From: Bacteroidales bacterium
Lineage (GTDB): Bacteria > Bacteroidota > Bacteroidia > Bacteroidales > UBA932
DNA length: 64,000 bases
Direction of reading: 5' to 3'
NCBI GenBank assembly: GCA_024691765.1
Contig: JAILNI010000028.1
Coordinates: 28,912-92,911 of the forward strand
Each line of letters starts with the position of its first letter. Positions within the stretch are counted from its first letter, which is position 1. Made by a program: the position numbers and the translations under genes. Shown one piece after another: positions 43,777 through 51,903 of the stretch. A model generated the notes under the pieces. The model worked only from the letters and a program-made list of their open reading frames with translations, did not search any database and had not been told where the DNA came from.

Positions 43777-46044
43777 ATGAAAAAGGCTGCAATCGTTTTT
43801 CTTGCTGCCCTGGCTCTTTCCTCCTGCCGGCGCAATGTCATCAGCTATCAGGAAGCTGAAGGTTACAGACTGGTTTGCCAGACCAAAGGATTAACTCTGG
43901 GATATACTACGGCCCCTATTCTGGAAATTGACGGTTACGCCTTCAAAGACCTGAACCGCAACGGGGAACTGGATGTGTATGAAGACTGGAGAAAGAAACC
44001 GGCGGTCAGGACGGCGGATCTTGCGTCCCGTCTCACGCTGGAGGAGATTTGCGGCCTTATGCTGTATTCCAGCGCCGTGGATGCGGATTCGGCCGGATTG
44101 GGACAGAAGGAGAAGTCGCTACTTGAGAAGGACCATATACGTCATATGCTTGTCCGCAATGTGGTGTCACCTGCAGTTGGCGCAGCCTGGTCCAACGCAG
44201 TCCAGGCCTATTGCGAGGCAGACCGCCTGGGTATACCGTCCAACAACAGTTCGGATCCGCGTCACTACACCAACGGAACAGCCGGAGTGAATAGTTACAA
44301 ACCTGAACCCGACGGCGAGTTCGATCCTTCAGGGGCTAGCGACATCTCCAAATGGCCGCGGGAAATCGGCCTTGCCGCCACATTTGATTTGGATGTGATA
44401 CGGGCGCATGGAGAAATAGCTTCTGCCGAATACCGCGCCCTGGGTATCACTACTGCACTTTCTCCCCAGGCAGATATGGCTTCCGATCCCCGTTGGAGGC
44501 GCTTCTACAGCACTTTCGGTGAAGACCCATATCTATGCAGGGATATGACAAAGGTGTATTGCGACGCTTTTCAGACAACTCCGGGCAGCAGGGACGGATG
44601 GGGCCCGCAAAGCGTGAACTGCATGGTCAAACACTGGCCCGGAGGAGGTACCGGGGAAGGCGGCAGGGACGCTCATTTCGGGATAGGCAAGTATGCCGTT
44701 TATCCGGGGGACAACTTTTGGCAGAATCTTATTCCGTTTACCGAAGGCGCGTTCTCCCTTTCCGGTAAGACAAAGATGGCGTCGGCTGTAATGCCATATT
44801 ATACAATCTCATACGGACAGGATCCGTCTGGAAGCAACGTGGCGAACGGTTTTTCCAAGTATATAATAGAAGATCTTCTGCGTGGCAGGTATAAATATGA
44901 AGGTGTCGTATGCACGGACTGGGGCATAGTGAACGATTATGTGCTGCCATGGAAGCATAAAGGCAAGCCCTGGGGCGTTGAAACGCTCTCTGAAGCGGAA
45001 CGCCGCCTGCTCTGCTTCGAGGCCGGTGTCGATCAGCTGGGCGGGGCCAAAGACAATGGAAAGAGCATGGCGGCATATGCGCTCTGGGCGGAAAAATATG
45101 GGGAAGCCAGCGCCAGGGAACGCTTTGAACTCAGCGCCCGCCGTATCCTTGTAAACATATTCAATGTGGGACTCTTCGAGAATCCTTACGTGTCTCCTTC
45201 CGAAGCTGCCGCGAAAGTCGGTTGCAAAGAGTATGTGGCTGCTGGATATGACGCGCAGTTAAAGAGCATTGTTATGCTCAAGAATGCAGGCGGGGTGCTG
45301 CCCGTGATGTCAGGCGCTGTACCCAGGCCCAAAGTCTATGAGCCGCTCAGGCACGTTCCGGCAGGAATGACACATTGGCGCAAGCCTACGCCCGAGTATG
45401 ATGAATATCCGGTTTCGAAGGAACTTCTGGGGCGATGTTACGATGTGGTGGAAAAGCCGGAGGAAGCCGACTTTGCCATAGTGTATATCAAAACTCCTGT
45501 TGGGCACTGGGGCTTTATGGATCCGTCGGCGGAATATCCGGAAGGGCATTACAATCCCATCAGTCTTCAGTGGGGTCCTTATACGGCCCTAACTGCGAGG
45601 GAGAGTAGTATTGCAGGCGGAGATCCGCACGAGACGGGTATAAACCGCAGCTATCGTGGCTACACCGAAAACTCTTCAAATTATACAGATGCGCTTCTGG
45701 TGCAGAGCACAAAGGCGGCAATGGGTTCCAAACCCGTGGTGGTGCTGGTAGAAGTAGAGCGGCCATTTATTCCTGTGGAGATCGAGCCCTGGGCCGATGC
45801 GCTTCTCGTTTTCTGCGGCGTTTCCAACAATGCGCTTCTGGATGTCGTGAGCGGCCGTTTCGAGCCGTACGGTCTTCTCCCATACCAGCTTCCTGCGAAT
45901 ATGGAAACCGTCGAGGTTCAGTGTGAAGACGTTCCGAGAGATATGGAATGCTACCGCGACAGCGAAGGTAATACGTATGACTTTGCCTTCGGCCTTAACT
46001 GGAGCGGAGTCATAGACGATGCGCGAGTCGCGAAATACCGGTAG
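43777..46044 (+). CDS. Glycoside hydrolase family 3 lipoprotein (second paralogue)
   Basis: A 755-residue lipoprotein (MKKAAIVFLAALALSSCRR) that starts directly after the transporter stop. KDLNRNGELDVYEDWRK near residue 55 matches the same element in the GH3 at 32043. Barrel landmarks are WPREIGLAATFDLDVI, QADMASDPRWRR, KHWPGGGTGEGGRDAH and VCTDWGIV with the candidate nucleophile Asp. Distinctive is an insert with DRLGIPSNNSSDPRHYTN. The C-terminal domain ends FAFGLNWSG. It is the last gene of the PUL, followed by a terminator. Two GH3 copies in one operon suggest action on two linkages or two subsites. Confidence 0.92.
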   Translation: MKKAAIVFLAALALSSCRRNVISYQEAEGYRLVCQTKGLTLGYTTAPILEIDGYAFKDLNRNGELDVYEDWRKKPAVRTADLASRLTLEEICGLMLYSSAVDADSAGLGQKEKSLLEKDHIRHMLVRNVVSPAVGAAWSNAVQAYCEADRLGIPSNNSSDPRHYTNGTAGVNSYKPEPDGEFDPSGASDISKWPREIGLAATFDLDVIRAHGEIASAEYRALGITTALSPQADMASDPRWRRFYSTFGEDPYLCRDMTKVYCDAFQTTPGSRDGWGPQSVNCMVKHWPGGGTGEGGRDAHFGIGKYAVYPGDNFWQNLIPFTEGAFSLSGKTKMASAVMPYYTISYGQDPSGSNVANGFSKYIIEDLLRGRYKYEGVVCTDWGIVNDYVLPWKHKGKPWGVETLSEAERRLLCFEAGVDQLGGAKDNGKSMAAYALWAEKYGEASARERFELSARRILVNIFNVGLFENPYVSPSEAAAKVGCKEYVAAGYDAQLKSIVMLKNAGGVLPVMSGAVPRPKVYEPLRHVPAGMTHWRKPTPEYDEYPVSKELLGRCYDVVEKPEEADFAIVYIKTPVGHWGFMDPSAEYPEGHYNPISLQWGPYTALTARESSIAGGDPHETGINRSYRGYTENSSNYTDALLVQSTKAAMGSKPVVVLVEVERPFIPVEIEPWADALLVFCGVSNNALLDVVSGRFEPYGLLPYQLPANMETVEVQCEDVPRDMECYRDSEGNTYDFAFGLNWSGVIDDARVAKYR

Positions 46045-46054
46045 CCGAAAAAAT

Positions 46055-46085
46055 AAAGAGCCCAGCGTTTGCTGAGCTCTTTTTT
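46055..46085. terminator. Bidirectional terminator between the PUL and the tRNA-Pro unit
   Basis: AAAGAGCCCAGC (46055-46066) and GCTGAGCTCTTT (about 46071-46082) pair with one mismatch around a 4-nt loop. The plus strand ends in a T-run. On the minus strand the stem is followed by ATTTTTT. It can therefore stop the PUL on the plus strand and tRNA-Pro/rpsT transcription on the minus strand. Confidence 0.8.
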
Positions 46086-46086
46086 G

Positions 46087-46159
46087 TCGGGATGACTCGA
46101 CTCGAACGAGCGACCCCTACGTCCCGAACGTAGTGCGCTACCAACTGCGCTACATCCCG
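46087..46159 (-). tRNA. tRNA-Pro (anticodon CGG)
   Basis: On the minus strand CGGGATG and CATCCCG make a perfect 7-bp acceptor stem. The anticodon arm is CTACG-TTCGGGA-CGTAG, giving anticodon CGG (codon CCG, proline). The T arm has the TTCGAGT loop. With the discriminator A the length is 73 nt; CCA is not encoded. It is the last member of a minus-strand tRNA-Glu / rpsT / tRNA-Pro group. Confidence 0.95.
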
Positions 46160-46196
46160 AAAAGAAACGCAGGACTACCGCCCCGCGTCCTTTAAC

Positions 46197-46451
46197 TTAC
46201 GACAGCTTGTTGATGTAAAGCTGGATACCGCTCTTGAGGTTGGAGGCCTTGTTCTTGTGGATGACTCCGATCTTTGCGAGCTTGTCGATCATAGCATAGA
46301 CCTTGGGGGCGTTAGCCTCGGCGGCCTTCTTGTCTGTGGTGGTGCGAATGTCCCGTATAGCGTTGCGGGTGGTCTTCGCATAGTAGCGGTTGTGCAGACG
46401 GCGCCTTTCACTCTGGCGCACTGCCTTTTCTGCTGATGCTGTGTTTGCCAT
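46197..46451 (-). CDS. rpsT: 30S ribosomal protein S20
   Basis: An 84-residue basic protein that starts [21 protein letters not shown] and has [24 protein letters not shown], the standard S20 pattern. It binds 16S rRNA in the 30S subunit. The length is normal. It lies between two tRNA genes on the same strand, 27 bp after tRNA-Glu and 37 bp before tRNA-Pro, with no separate promoter visible, so it is probably transcribed and processed together with them. Confidence 0.97.
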   Translation of the reverse strand: MANTASAEKAVRQSERRRLHNRYYAKTTRNAIRDIRTTTDKKAAEANAPKVYAMIDKLAKIGVIHKNKASNLKSGIQLYINKLS

Positions 46452-46478
46452 TATTGTTACTTTTTTATTATTTTTTCG

Positions 46479-46550
46479 TAGTGGGTAGGAGAATCGAACT
46501 CCTATTGCAGGAATGAAAATCCTGAGTACTGACCGTTATACGAACCCACC
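46479..46550 (-). tRNA. tRNA-Glu (anticodon TTC)
   Basis: On the minus strand the gene begins GGTGGGT and its 3' acceptor arm is ACCCACT plus discriminator A (6 Watson-Crick pairs and one G-U). The anticodon arm is CAGGA-TTTTCAT-TCCTG, giving anticodon TTC (glutamate). The T loop is TTCGATT. Length 72 nt; CCA is not encoded. A consensus promoter lies 18 bp upstream. Confidence 0.95.
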
Positions 46551-46567
46551 TTTTCCTAAAAGGGATG

Positions 46568-46598
46568 CAAAGGTATAAATAATTTCCGAAACCGCAAT
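46568..46598 (-). promoter_or_regulatory. Promoter of the tRNA-Glu / rpsT / tRNA-Pro unit
   Basis: On the minus strand ATTG (46598-46595), a 19-bp spacer and TACCTTTG (46575-46568) fit the Bacteroidota -33/-7 pattern closely. It overlaps the stop codon of the upstream DUF4837 gene by one base. The first tRNA base is 17 bp after the -7 box. Confidence 0.75.
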
Positions 46599-47593
46599 TA
46601 TTTTTTTACAGATTCCTCCTCGGTCCACTCCCAGGAATACAGGAGCGACTCCACCTGGCGCAGGTACTGGCGCTTGTCGTACTTGGGGGCGTAGAGGAAG
46701 GCCTCGGCCACTATGATGCGGGAACCGTCGCGGCTGTAAAACGAGTGCGACACGAAGGGCCCTGCCATGAAGTCGTTCTTCACCTCCCACCAGCCGCGCA
46801 CCTGGGCGAAGTCGCGTCCGCGGTACTTCAGGTATTCGATGCCCGGGGCGGGATACTCGCCGGTGGTCATCCAGGTGTTCTCGAACATGCCGGGAACGTT
46901 GGCCTGCATGATGGCGTTGCGGTGGGCGATGATCTTTTTCAGGGTGAAGGGATCGGCCTCGGCGGGGTAGCTGTAGATGAGCACGGCCTGGTTGGTGTAC
47001 TGCTTCTCGTCGGCTATCCAAACGAAGTCGGAGGTCTTTTTCTTGAGCACGTAGCCGGTGGGGAAGTGGGGCGATCCGCCGAAAACCTCGCGCACCTGCG
47101 GGGCCAGCGAACGGTTCTCGTAGTGCAGGGTGTTGCTGATTATGCGGTCGCGCTCGGCCTGCTCCAGGTAAGTTGCGATGAGGTCGCCCTCCGACCACAC
47201 CATGGCCACGGCGTCCTCAGCGGTGTGAGCCGCCACCGACACCAGGCACTGGGGGGCAGCCCAGCGGTCCTTAAGGTACTTGACTCCGGTTTCCACGGCC
47301 TGCGGGTCTATGTCGAACCACACTATGTTGCGGTGCACCTTGAACATGTTGGACATGTCGCCCGGGGCGATGTTCACCAGCTTGAAGAGGGGCTCGCGCA
47401 CCGGCAGCCAGGGGCAGTCGGCGGCAAGCAGTTCGCGCGTCGCGACGCCAAGCTGACCCTCCCAGTCGGCCTTCTTCATCACGACCAGCACTTCGCCGGC
47501 CTTGCCGCTTATGTTGGGAAGGAGCACTGCGCGGCGGTTACCGCATGAGACGAGCGAAAGCGCCGCAAACAGGAAAACGAGAATCTTTTTCAT
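46598..47593 (-). CDS. DUF4837 family lipoprotein
   Basis: A 331-residue lipoprotein (MKKILVFLFAALSLVSCGNR). The family DUF4837 is recognised from SGKAGEVLVVMKKADWEG, LFKLVNIAPGDMSNMFKVHRNIV, NRSLAPQVREVFGGSPHFPTGY and RGWWEVKNDFMAGPFVSHS. Its function is not known; it is conserved in Bacteroidota and here sits in an operon with rseP and dxr. The ATG at 47593 replaces an upstream reading that would overlap rseP. It follows the rseP stop by 5 bp. A role in the envelope is likely given its export. Confidence 0.85.
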   Translation of the reverse strand: MKKILVFLFAALSLVSCGNRRAVLLPNISGKAGEVLVVMKKADWEGQLGVATRELLAADCPWLPVREPLFKLVNIAPGDMSNMFKVHRNIVWFDIDPQAVETGVKYLKDRWAAPQCLVSVAAHTAEDAVAMVWSEGDLIATYLEQAERDRIISNTLHYENRSLAPQVREVFGGSPHFPTGYVLKKKTSDFVWIADEKQYTNQAVLIYSYPAEADPFTLKKIIAHRNAIMQANVPGMFENTWMTTGEYPAPGIEYLKYRGRDFAQVRGWWEVKNDFMAGPFVSHSFYSRDGSRIIVAEAFLYAPKYDKRQYLRQVESLLYSWEWTEEESVKK

Positions 47594-47598
47594 AAAAC

Positions 47599-48933
47599 TC
47601 AATGTATCAGGCGGCCTATGTCGTTGCCGAACGCGAGTATCATGAGGGCGAGCAGCAGTATCATTCCTATCCACTGCGCCACCATCATGAACTTGTCAGA
47701 TGGCTTGCGGCCGGTTATTATTTCAAACAGGGTGAAGAGTATGTGTCCGCCGTCCAGGGCGGGGATGGGCAGGAGGTTCATGACTCCCAGCATCACGCTC
47801 AGGAGGCCCAGAAGATAGAGGAAGCGGTACCAGTCCCACACTGCGGGGAAGATCTGCCCAATGGCTATGAAACTGCCCACGCTCTTGTAGGCTCCGGAAC
47901 TCGGAGTGGCGAGAAGGCGCAGGTCCTGCAGGTAGCCGTGTATAGTCTCCCAGGTGAGCTTCACTCCGGCGGGGAAGGCCTGCCAGAAGCTGTATTTCAC
48001 CGTCACCGCCTTCGGCGTCTGCATGAATACTCCTATGCGTCCGGCGCTGTCCACCTGAACCGGAACGGCCAGGGTATCGGCTCCGCGAAGCACGGTTGCA
48101 TCCACCGTGCGCCCCGACAATCCCGCAAGCACCGGCCTCGCGTCCTGCAAAAACTCTATGGGCGTGCCGTCGAAGGCCAGCACCCTGTCGCCGGGAGCCA
48201 GGGCCCGGTTCGGGCTGCCGGAAGCTATCGAATCCACCACGAATGGCACTGCCAGGTCGAACATGAATTCGGAGCCCAGCATCCTGTCGGTAAGCGCGTG
48301 GTCGATGTAGAGGGAAAGCGTGTCGCCGCCGCGAAGCACCGTGGCCTGACGTACGCCGCGCCTCACCAGGTCGGCCTGAAGCATGCCGAAGTTCTCCTCT
48401 TCGTAGCCGTCGAGCGAAAGTATCTCGTCGCCGGGGCGGAAACCCATCTCCACTGCCAGCGGACCCGGGTAGATCTTGGCCCCGCGGTTGGGGATGTAGC
48501 TGTCGCCCCAGATGCCCGCGATCAGGATGAAGGCGAGTATGGCGAAGATGAAGTTGTTGAGCACGCCTCCCGCCATCACGAGCAGCCTCTGCCAGGGGCC
48601 GTGGCTCCGGAACTCCCAGGGCCGGGGAGGGCCTGCGAGCTGCCCCAGGTCCATGCTCTCGTCCACCATTCCGGCAATCTTGCAGTAGCCTCCGAGCGGA
48701 AGCCAGCCTATGCCGTATTCGGTCTCCCATTCCAGTGCCTTCGGACAGAGCCTGATGAACCATTTCGAACGCTTCGTGCTGAAAAGGAAGGTGCCTCCCG
48801 CGTCGAAGAACAGGAAGAACTTGTCCACGCGGATGCGGAACAGTTTCGCGAACAGGTAATGCCCCAGTTCGTGGAAAAGGATGAGTATGGAAAGCGCAAG
48901 TACTACTTGCAGGGCCTTTATCAATGCTATCAT
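47599..48933 (-). CDS. rseP: RIP metalloprotease RseP (site-2 protease)
   Basis: A 444-residue inner-membrane zinc protease that cuts membrane-embedded anti-sigma factors or signal peptides. HELGH near residue 22 in the first transmembrane segment binds zinc. LPLGGYCKIAG follows, then two PDZ-like domains in the middle (FRPGDEILSLDGYEEENF; LAPGDRVLAFDGTPIEFL). NLLPIPALDGGH near residue 395 holds the third zinc ligand. The start follows the dxr stop directly with no gap. The same gene order (dxr-rseP) is common in Bacteroidota. Confidence 0.95.
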   Translation of the reverse strand: MIALIKALQVVLALSILILFHELGHYLFAKLFRIRVDKFFLFFDAGGTFLFSTKRSKWFIRLCPKALEWETEYGIGWLPLGGYCKIAGMVDESMDLGQLAGPPRPWEFRSHGPWQRLLVMAGGVLNNFIFAILAFILIAGIWGDSYIPNRGAKIYPGPLAVEMGFRPGDEILSLDGYEEENFGMLQADLVRRGVRQATVLRGGDTLSLYIDHALTDRMLGSEFMFDLAVPFVVDSIASGSPNRALAPGDRVLAFDGTPIEFLQDARPVLAGLSGRTVDATVLRGADTLAVPVQVDSAGRIGVFMQTPKAVTVKYSFWQAFPAGVKLTWETIHGYLQDLRLLATPSSGAYKSVGSFIAIGQIFPAVWDWYRFLYLLGLLSVMLGVMNLLPIPALDGGHILFTLFEIITGRKPSDKFMMVAQWIGMILLLALMILAFGNDIGRLIH

Positions 48934-50088
48934 TTACAGGAGTTCTCTTGCCTTGGCGGCGGCTTCGCCGTTGGTGGCGAAGATGTCGTCGAGCGAGGGT
49001 TCCGCTGCAAAATTCAAGCCATGCAGGCTCTGCTCCGCAAGACGCGGAATGTCGTAAAATCCTATCTGCCCCTTCAGGTAGGCCGCAACCGCAACTTCGT
49101 TGGCTGCGTTGAGGGCGCAGGGGGCGTTTCCTCCGCGGCGCAGGGCCTCGTAAGCCAGGCCGAGGCAGGGGAATTTCTCCATGTCGGGCTTCTCGAAATG
49201 AAGCGACCCTATGCTTCCGAGGTCGAGCTTGCGGTTGCCCACTGTGATGCGCCCAGGGAAGGCCAGGGCGTAGGATATGGGCTGGCGCATGTCGGGGCAG
49301 CCGAGCTGGGCGAGCACCGCGCCGTCCTCGAATTCTATCATCGAATGCACTATGCTCTCGGGATGGACCAGCACCTCGATGTCGTCGGGGGCCATGTCGA
49401 AGAGCCAGCGCGCCTCCATCACCTCGAAACCCTTGTTCATCATGGTGGCCGAGTCGATGGTCACCTTGGCTCCCATGTCCCAGTTGGGATGTTTCAGGGC
49501 CTGGGCGGCCGTGGCGGAGGCTATCTGGGAGCGGCTCCAGGTGCGGAAGGGGCCGCCGGACGCCGTGAGATGAATCTTCACCACGGGGTTGTCGCCAGCG
49601 GCCATGAGGCACTGGAAGATGGCGGAATGCTCCGAGTCCACAGGGAGTATCACCGAGTGGCTTTTCCGCATCGCAGCCGTCATTATCTGCCCTGCGGCCA
49701 CAAGCGTTTCCTTGTTGGCGAGAGCCACTATCTTGCCTGCCTCAAGGGCGGCAAGAGTCGGGCGCAGGCCGGCGAATCCGACCATGGCGCCTACCACTAT
49801 GTCCACGTTGTCTCCGGCCACCAGCGAGCAGAGGCTGTCTTCGCCGGTGAAGACCTTGATGCCTTTGGGCTGGAGTTCGGCTGCCAGCGCTTCGTATTTG
49901 CCGGGATCGCATATTACCGCGGAGTCGGCGTCGAACTCGACCGCCTGGCTTGCCAGAAGCGAAGAATTGCTGCCGGCCGAGAGCATAACCACCTCGAACA
50001 TGTCGGGGTGCTGCCTTATGACGTCGAGGGTCTGTGTGCCTATCGAACCGGTGGAACCGAGTATGGCTATGCGTCTGCGCTTTTCCAT
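48934..50088 (-). CDS. dxr: 1-deoxy-D-xylulose-5-phosphate reductoisomerase
   Basis: A 384-residue cytoplasmic enzyme of the MEP isoprenoid pathway that converts DXP to MEP with NADPH. The N-terminus MEKRRRIAILGSTGSIGTQ has the NADPH-binding GSTGSIG motif. Further marks are ALANKETLVAAG, PVDSEHSAIFQCL, LTASGGPFR, HPNWDMGAKVTIDSATMMNKG and EVLVHPESIVHSM. The start at 50088 overlaps the last base of the upstream M23-like gene (TGATG). Length is normal. The chain ends at ARELL. Confidence 0.97.
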   Translation of the reverse strand: MEKRRRIAILGSTGSIGTQTLDVIRQHPDMFEVVMLSAGSNSSLLASQAVEFDADSAVICDPGKYEALAAELQPKGIKVFTGEDSLCSLVAGDNVDIVVGAMVGFAGLRPTLAALEAGKIVALANKETLVAAGQIMTAAMRKSHSVILPVDSEHSAIFQCLMAAGDNPVVKIHLTASGGPFRTWSRSQIASATAAQALKHPNWDMGAKVTIDSATMMNKGFEVMEARWLFDMAPDDIEVLVHPESIVHSMIEFEDGAVLAQLGCPDMRQPISYALAFPGRITVGNRKLDLGSIGSLHFEKPDMEKFPCLGLAYEALRRGGNAPCALNAANEVAVAAYLKGQIGFYDIPRLAEQSLHGLNFAAEPSLDDIFATNGEAAAKARELL

Positions 50089-50906
50089 CAGAACTTGCAG
50101 TACTTTGCGGGGTCTTCCGGCTCGCCTTCGTGCCAGATCTCGAAATGCAGCCCGCTCGCGCCCACCACGGCCAGGGGCTTTCCGGCCGCCACCTTGTCGC
50201 CCTCCTTCACCAGGAGATGCTGGCCGTGCCTGTAGCACGAAATGATGTTGGCCTGATGCTGGATTATCACGGAGTAAGCGGCCTCGTCGGTCCAGCCGGC
50301 GGAGATCACCGTTCCGTCGAGCACCGCGCAGACCACTGAGCCTGCGGGAGCCGAGATATCGATGCCCGGATGCACCAGGATGTCGAATCCGCGTGAAACC
50401 GCACCCTTTATCGGAGTGAAGAAATGCAGCCCCTCGATGGGGAGGTTGCGCTTCACGCCCGCCACCCCGAAACGGTCGGCCGCGGCCACCGTGGCGCGGA
50501 GCACCGAATCCCTGCGCGCCAGCTCTTCCGACGATACCTTTTCCATGTAGCGGGAGGGATTGCCGGCTATTATGCTGTCGGCCTCCGAAAGGCCCTCCTC
50601 GCCTGCGAGTATGCGCGAGAGGTTCTCGGCATAGAGGGTCCAGCGGAACATCTGGTTCTCGAGTGAGTCTATCTTGAGGGCGTTGGCTATCGCGTCTCTC
50701 TTGAAATGGGCGTCGGGATAGCCGGGAATGGCGTTCTTGAGCGGGGTGAGGGCCACTATGGCATAGAAGATTCCGAACAGAACCACGAGCGCTGTGATGC
50801 CGGCCACAACCCCTCCGAGCCTGGAAAAATGCCAGACGCGGATCTTCTTGTGGGAGGCGTCGTCGCTCAGCGTGAGCCTGAAAAGCGTCGGATTCTTGAT
50901 TGCCAT
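50088..50906 (-). CDS. M23-family LytM-like protein with incomplete active site
   Basis: A 272-residue protein with an N-terminal transmembrane segment (about 32-55) and a helical linker. The C-terminal LytM fold (about 165-272) has HPGIDIS, which keeps the first zinc-ligand pair HxxxD, and SCYRHGQHLLV. The HxH motif reads SGLHFEI, so the first His is Gly and the loop before it is shortened (the usual GxSTGPH is missing). It is probably catalytically weak or dead and may act as an envelope regulator or scaffold. It is the first gene of the minus-strand operon leading into dxr, rseP and DUF4837. The ATG at 50906 is chosen because the upstream extension overlaps the divergent ruvX gene. Confidence 0.85.
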   Translation of the reverse strand: MAIKNPTLFRLTLSDDASHKKIRVWHFSRLGGVVAGITALVVLFGIFYAIVALTPLKNAIPGYPDAHFKRDAIANALKIDSLENQMFRWTLYAENLSRILAGEEGLSEADSIIAGNPSRYMEKVSSEELARRDSVLRATVAAADRFGVAGVKRNLPIEGLHFFTPIKGAVSRGFDILVHPGIDISAPAGSVVCAVLDGTVISAGWTDEAAYSVIIQHQANIISCYRHGQHLLVKEGDKVAAGKPLAVVGASGLHFEIWHEGEPEDPAKYCKF

Positions 50907-50923
50907 ATTTTTTGTTATCTTTG
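50895..50923 (+). promoter_or_regulatory. Promoter of the ruvX-def operon
   Basis: TTG (50895-50897) and TATCTTTG (50916-50923) are 18 bp apart. The ATG of ruvX is 7 bp after the -7 box, so the leader would be very short or absent. The -33 region lies inside the start of the divergent M23-like gene. Confidence 0.6.
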
Positions 50924-50930
50924 TAGAATA

Positions 50931-51347
50931 ATGGACAGGACCGTCGGAATAGATTATGGCAGAGCCCGTGTCGGTGTTGCGGTGAGCGACCCGCTCGCGG
51001 TGTTTGCCTCTCCATTGGAGACGGTGCCGGGTACAAAGATAATAGAATATCTGCAAAATTACGCCGCCGCCGAGCATGTTATTTGCTTTGTCGTGGGTTA
51101 TCCGGTAAACCTTGACGGACGTCCTGCCGAGGCCCAGGCCGACGTGGACGTCTTCCTCAAAAGGCTTGCGAAGGCCTTTCCCGGAGTGGAGATCGTCAAA
51201 GAGGACGAACGCTTCACCTCGGTGCTCGCGCACAGGGCGATGATAGACGGAGGTATGAAGAAGAGCGAGCGCCGCAAAAAGGAGTCGGTGGACCGCATCA
51301 GCGCGGCCATAATTCTGCAGGGCTATCTGGACAGGAAGAACAAATGA
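50931..51347 (+). CDS. ruvX: RuvX/YqgF RNase H-like putative resolvase
   Basis: A 138-residue cytoplasmic protein of the YqgF/RuvX family (putative Holliday-junction resolvase, linked also to 16S rRNA maturation). It begins MDRTVGIDYGRARVGVAVSD with the first catalytic Asp. VGYPVNLDG, DERFTSVLA and ESVDRISAAIILQGYL carry the remaining acidic residues. The start ATG at 50931 is 7 bp after a -7 box; a longer reading upstream would overlap the divergent gene and is rejected. It overlaps def by ATGA (51344-51347). Confidence 0.93.
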   Translation: MDRTVGIDYGRARVGVAVSDPLAVFASPLETVPGTKIIEYLQNYAAAEHVICFVVGYPVNLDGRPAEAQADVDVFLKRLAKAFPGVEIVKEDERFTSVLAHRAMIDGGMKKSERRKKESVDRISAAIILQGYLDRKNK

Positions 51348-51901
51348 TAAAACCCATCTATCTCTACGGCTCCGAAGTGCTCCGCAAAAAGGCGGCGCCT
51401 GCGGACCTTTCGAAAAAGGAAGAACTCACCCGGCTGGTGGCCGACCTCTGGGAGACCCTCGCGGCCTCCGAAGGCTGCGGCCTTGCTGCGCCCCAGATAG
51501 GGGAGAGCGTCCGCGCGCTCGTGGTCGACGGCGACGTTATGACGGACATCTACCCCTACCTCAAGGGCTTCAAACGCACCATCATCAACCCCACAGTGCT
51601 GGAGGCGAGCGACGAGAAGGTTACCTACAACGAGGGGTGCCTCAGCGTGCCCGGCATCTACTGCGACGTGGTGCGTCCGAAAAGCATAAAGCTGGAGTAT
51701 TACAACGAGAAACTCGAAAAGGTGACGGAAGACTTCGACAACTTCGCCGCCCGCATGATAGAGCACGAGCTGAGCCATCTCGAAGGCGAGCTCTTCACCG
51801 ACCTCGTGGCCCCCATACGCCGCAAGCTGGTGGCCAAGAAACTCGTCGGCATAGCCGCCGGCAGGACCCATACCCGCTATAAATCGAAACTTGTAAGATA
51901 A
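51344..51901 (+). CDS. def: Peptide deformylase
   Basis: A 185-residue metalloenzyme that removes the formyl group from new protein N-termini. Motif 1 GCGLAAPQIG, motif 2 EGCLSVPG (metal-binding Cys) and motif 3 HELSHLEG are present. Motif 3 keeps both His and the catalytic Glu but has Ser in place of the usual Asp in HExDH. Length is normal. It overlaps ruvX and is followed after 2 bp by the esterase gene. Function is likely retained, since the metal ligands and the Glu are intact. Confidence 0.95.
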   Translation: MIKPIYLYGSEVLRKKAAPADLSKKEELTRLVADLWETLAASEGCGLAAPQIGESVRALVVDGDVMTDIYPYLKGFKRTIINPTVLEASDEKVTYNEGCLSVPGIYCDVVRPKSIKLEYYNEKLEKVTEDFDNFAARMIEHELSHLEGELFTDLVAPIRRKLVAKKLVGIAAGRTHTRYKSKLVR

Positions 51902-51903
51902 GT

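Noticed and set aside
46087..46159. tRNA-Pro as attachment site of an integrated PUL island
   Set aside because: No second copy of the tRNA 3' end, no integrase and no flanking direct repeats were found within the window.
47602..50235. An 877-codon plus-strand open frame opposite rseP and dxr
   Set aside because: It is antisense to two clear genes with strong motifs, has no signal, motif or start context, and results from high GC content and biased codons on the real strand.
50706..50930. Upstream extension of ruvX to 50706
   Set aside because: It would overlap the divergent M23-like gene and its promoter; the family's N-terminus begins at MDRTVGIDYG.
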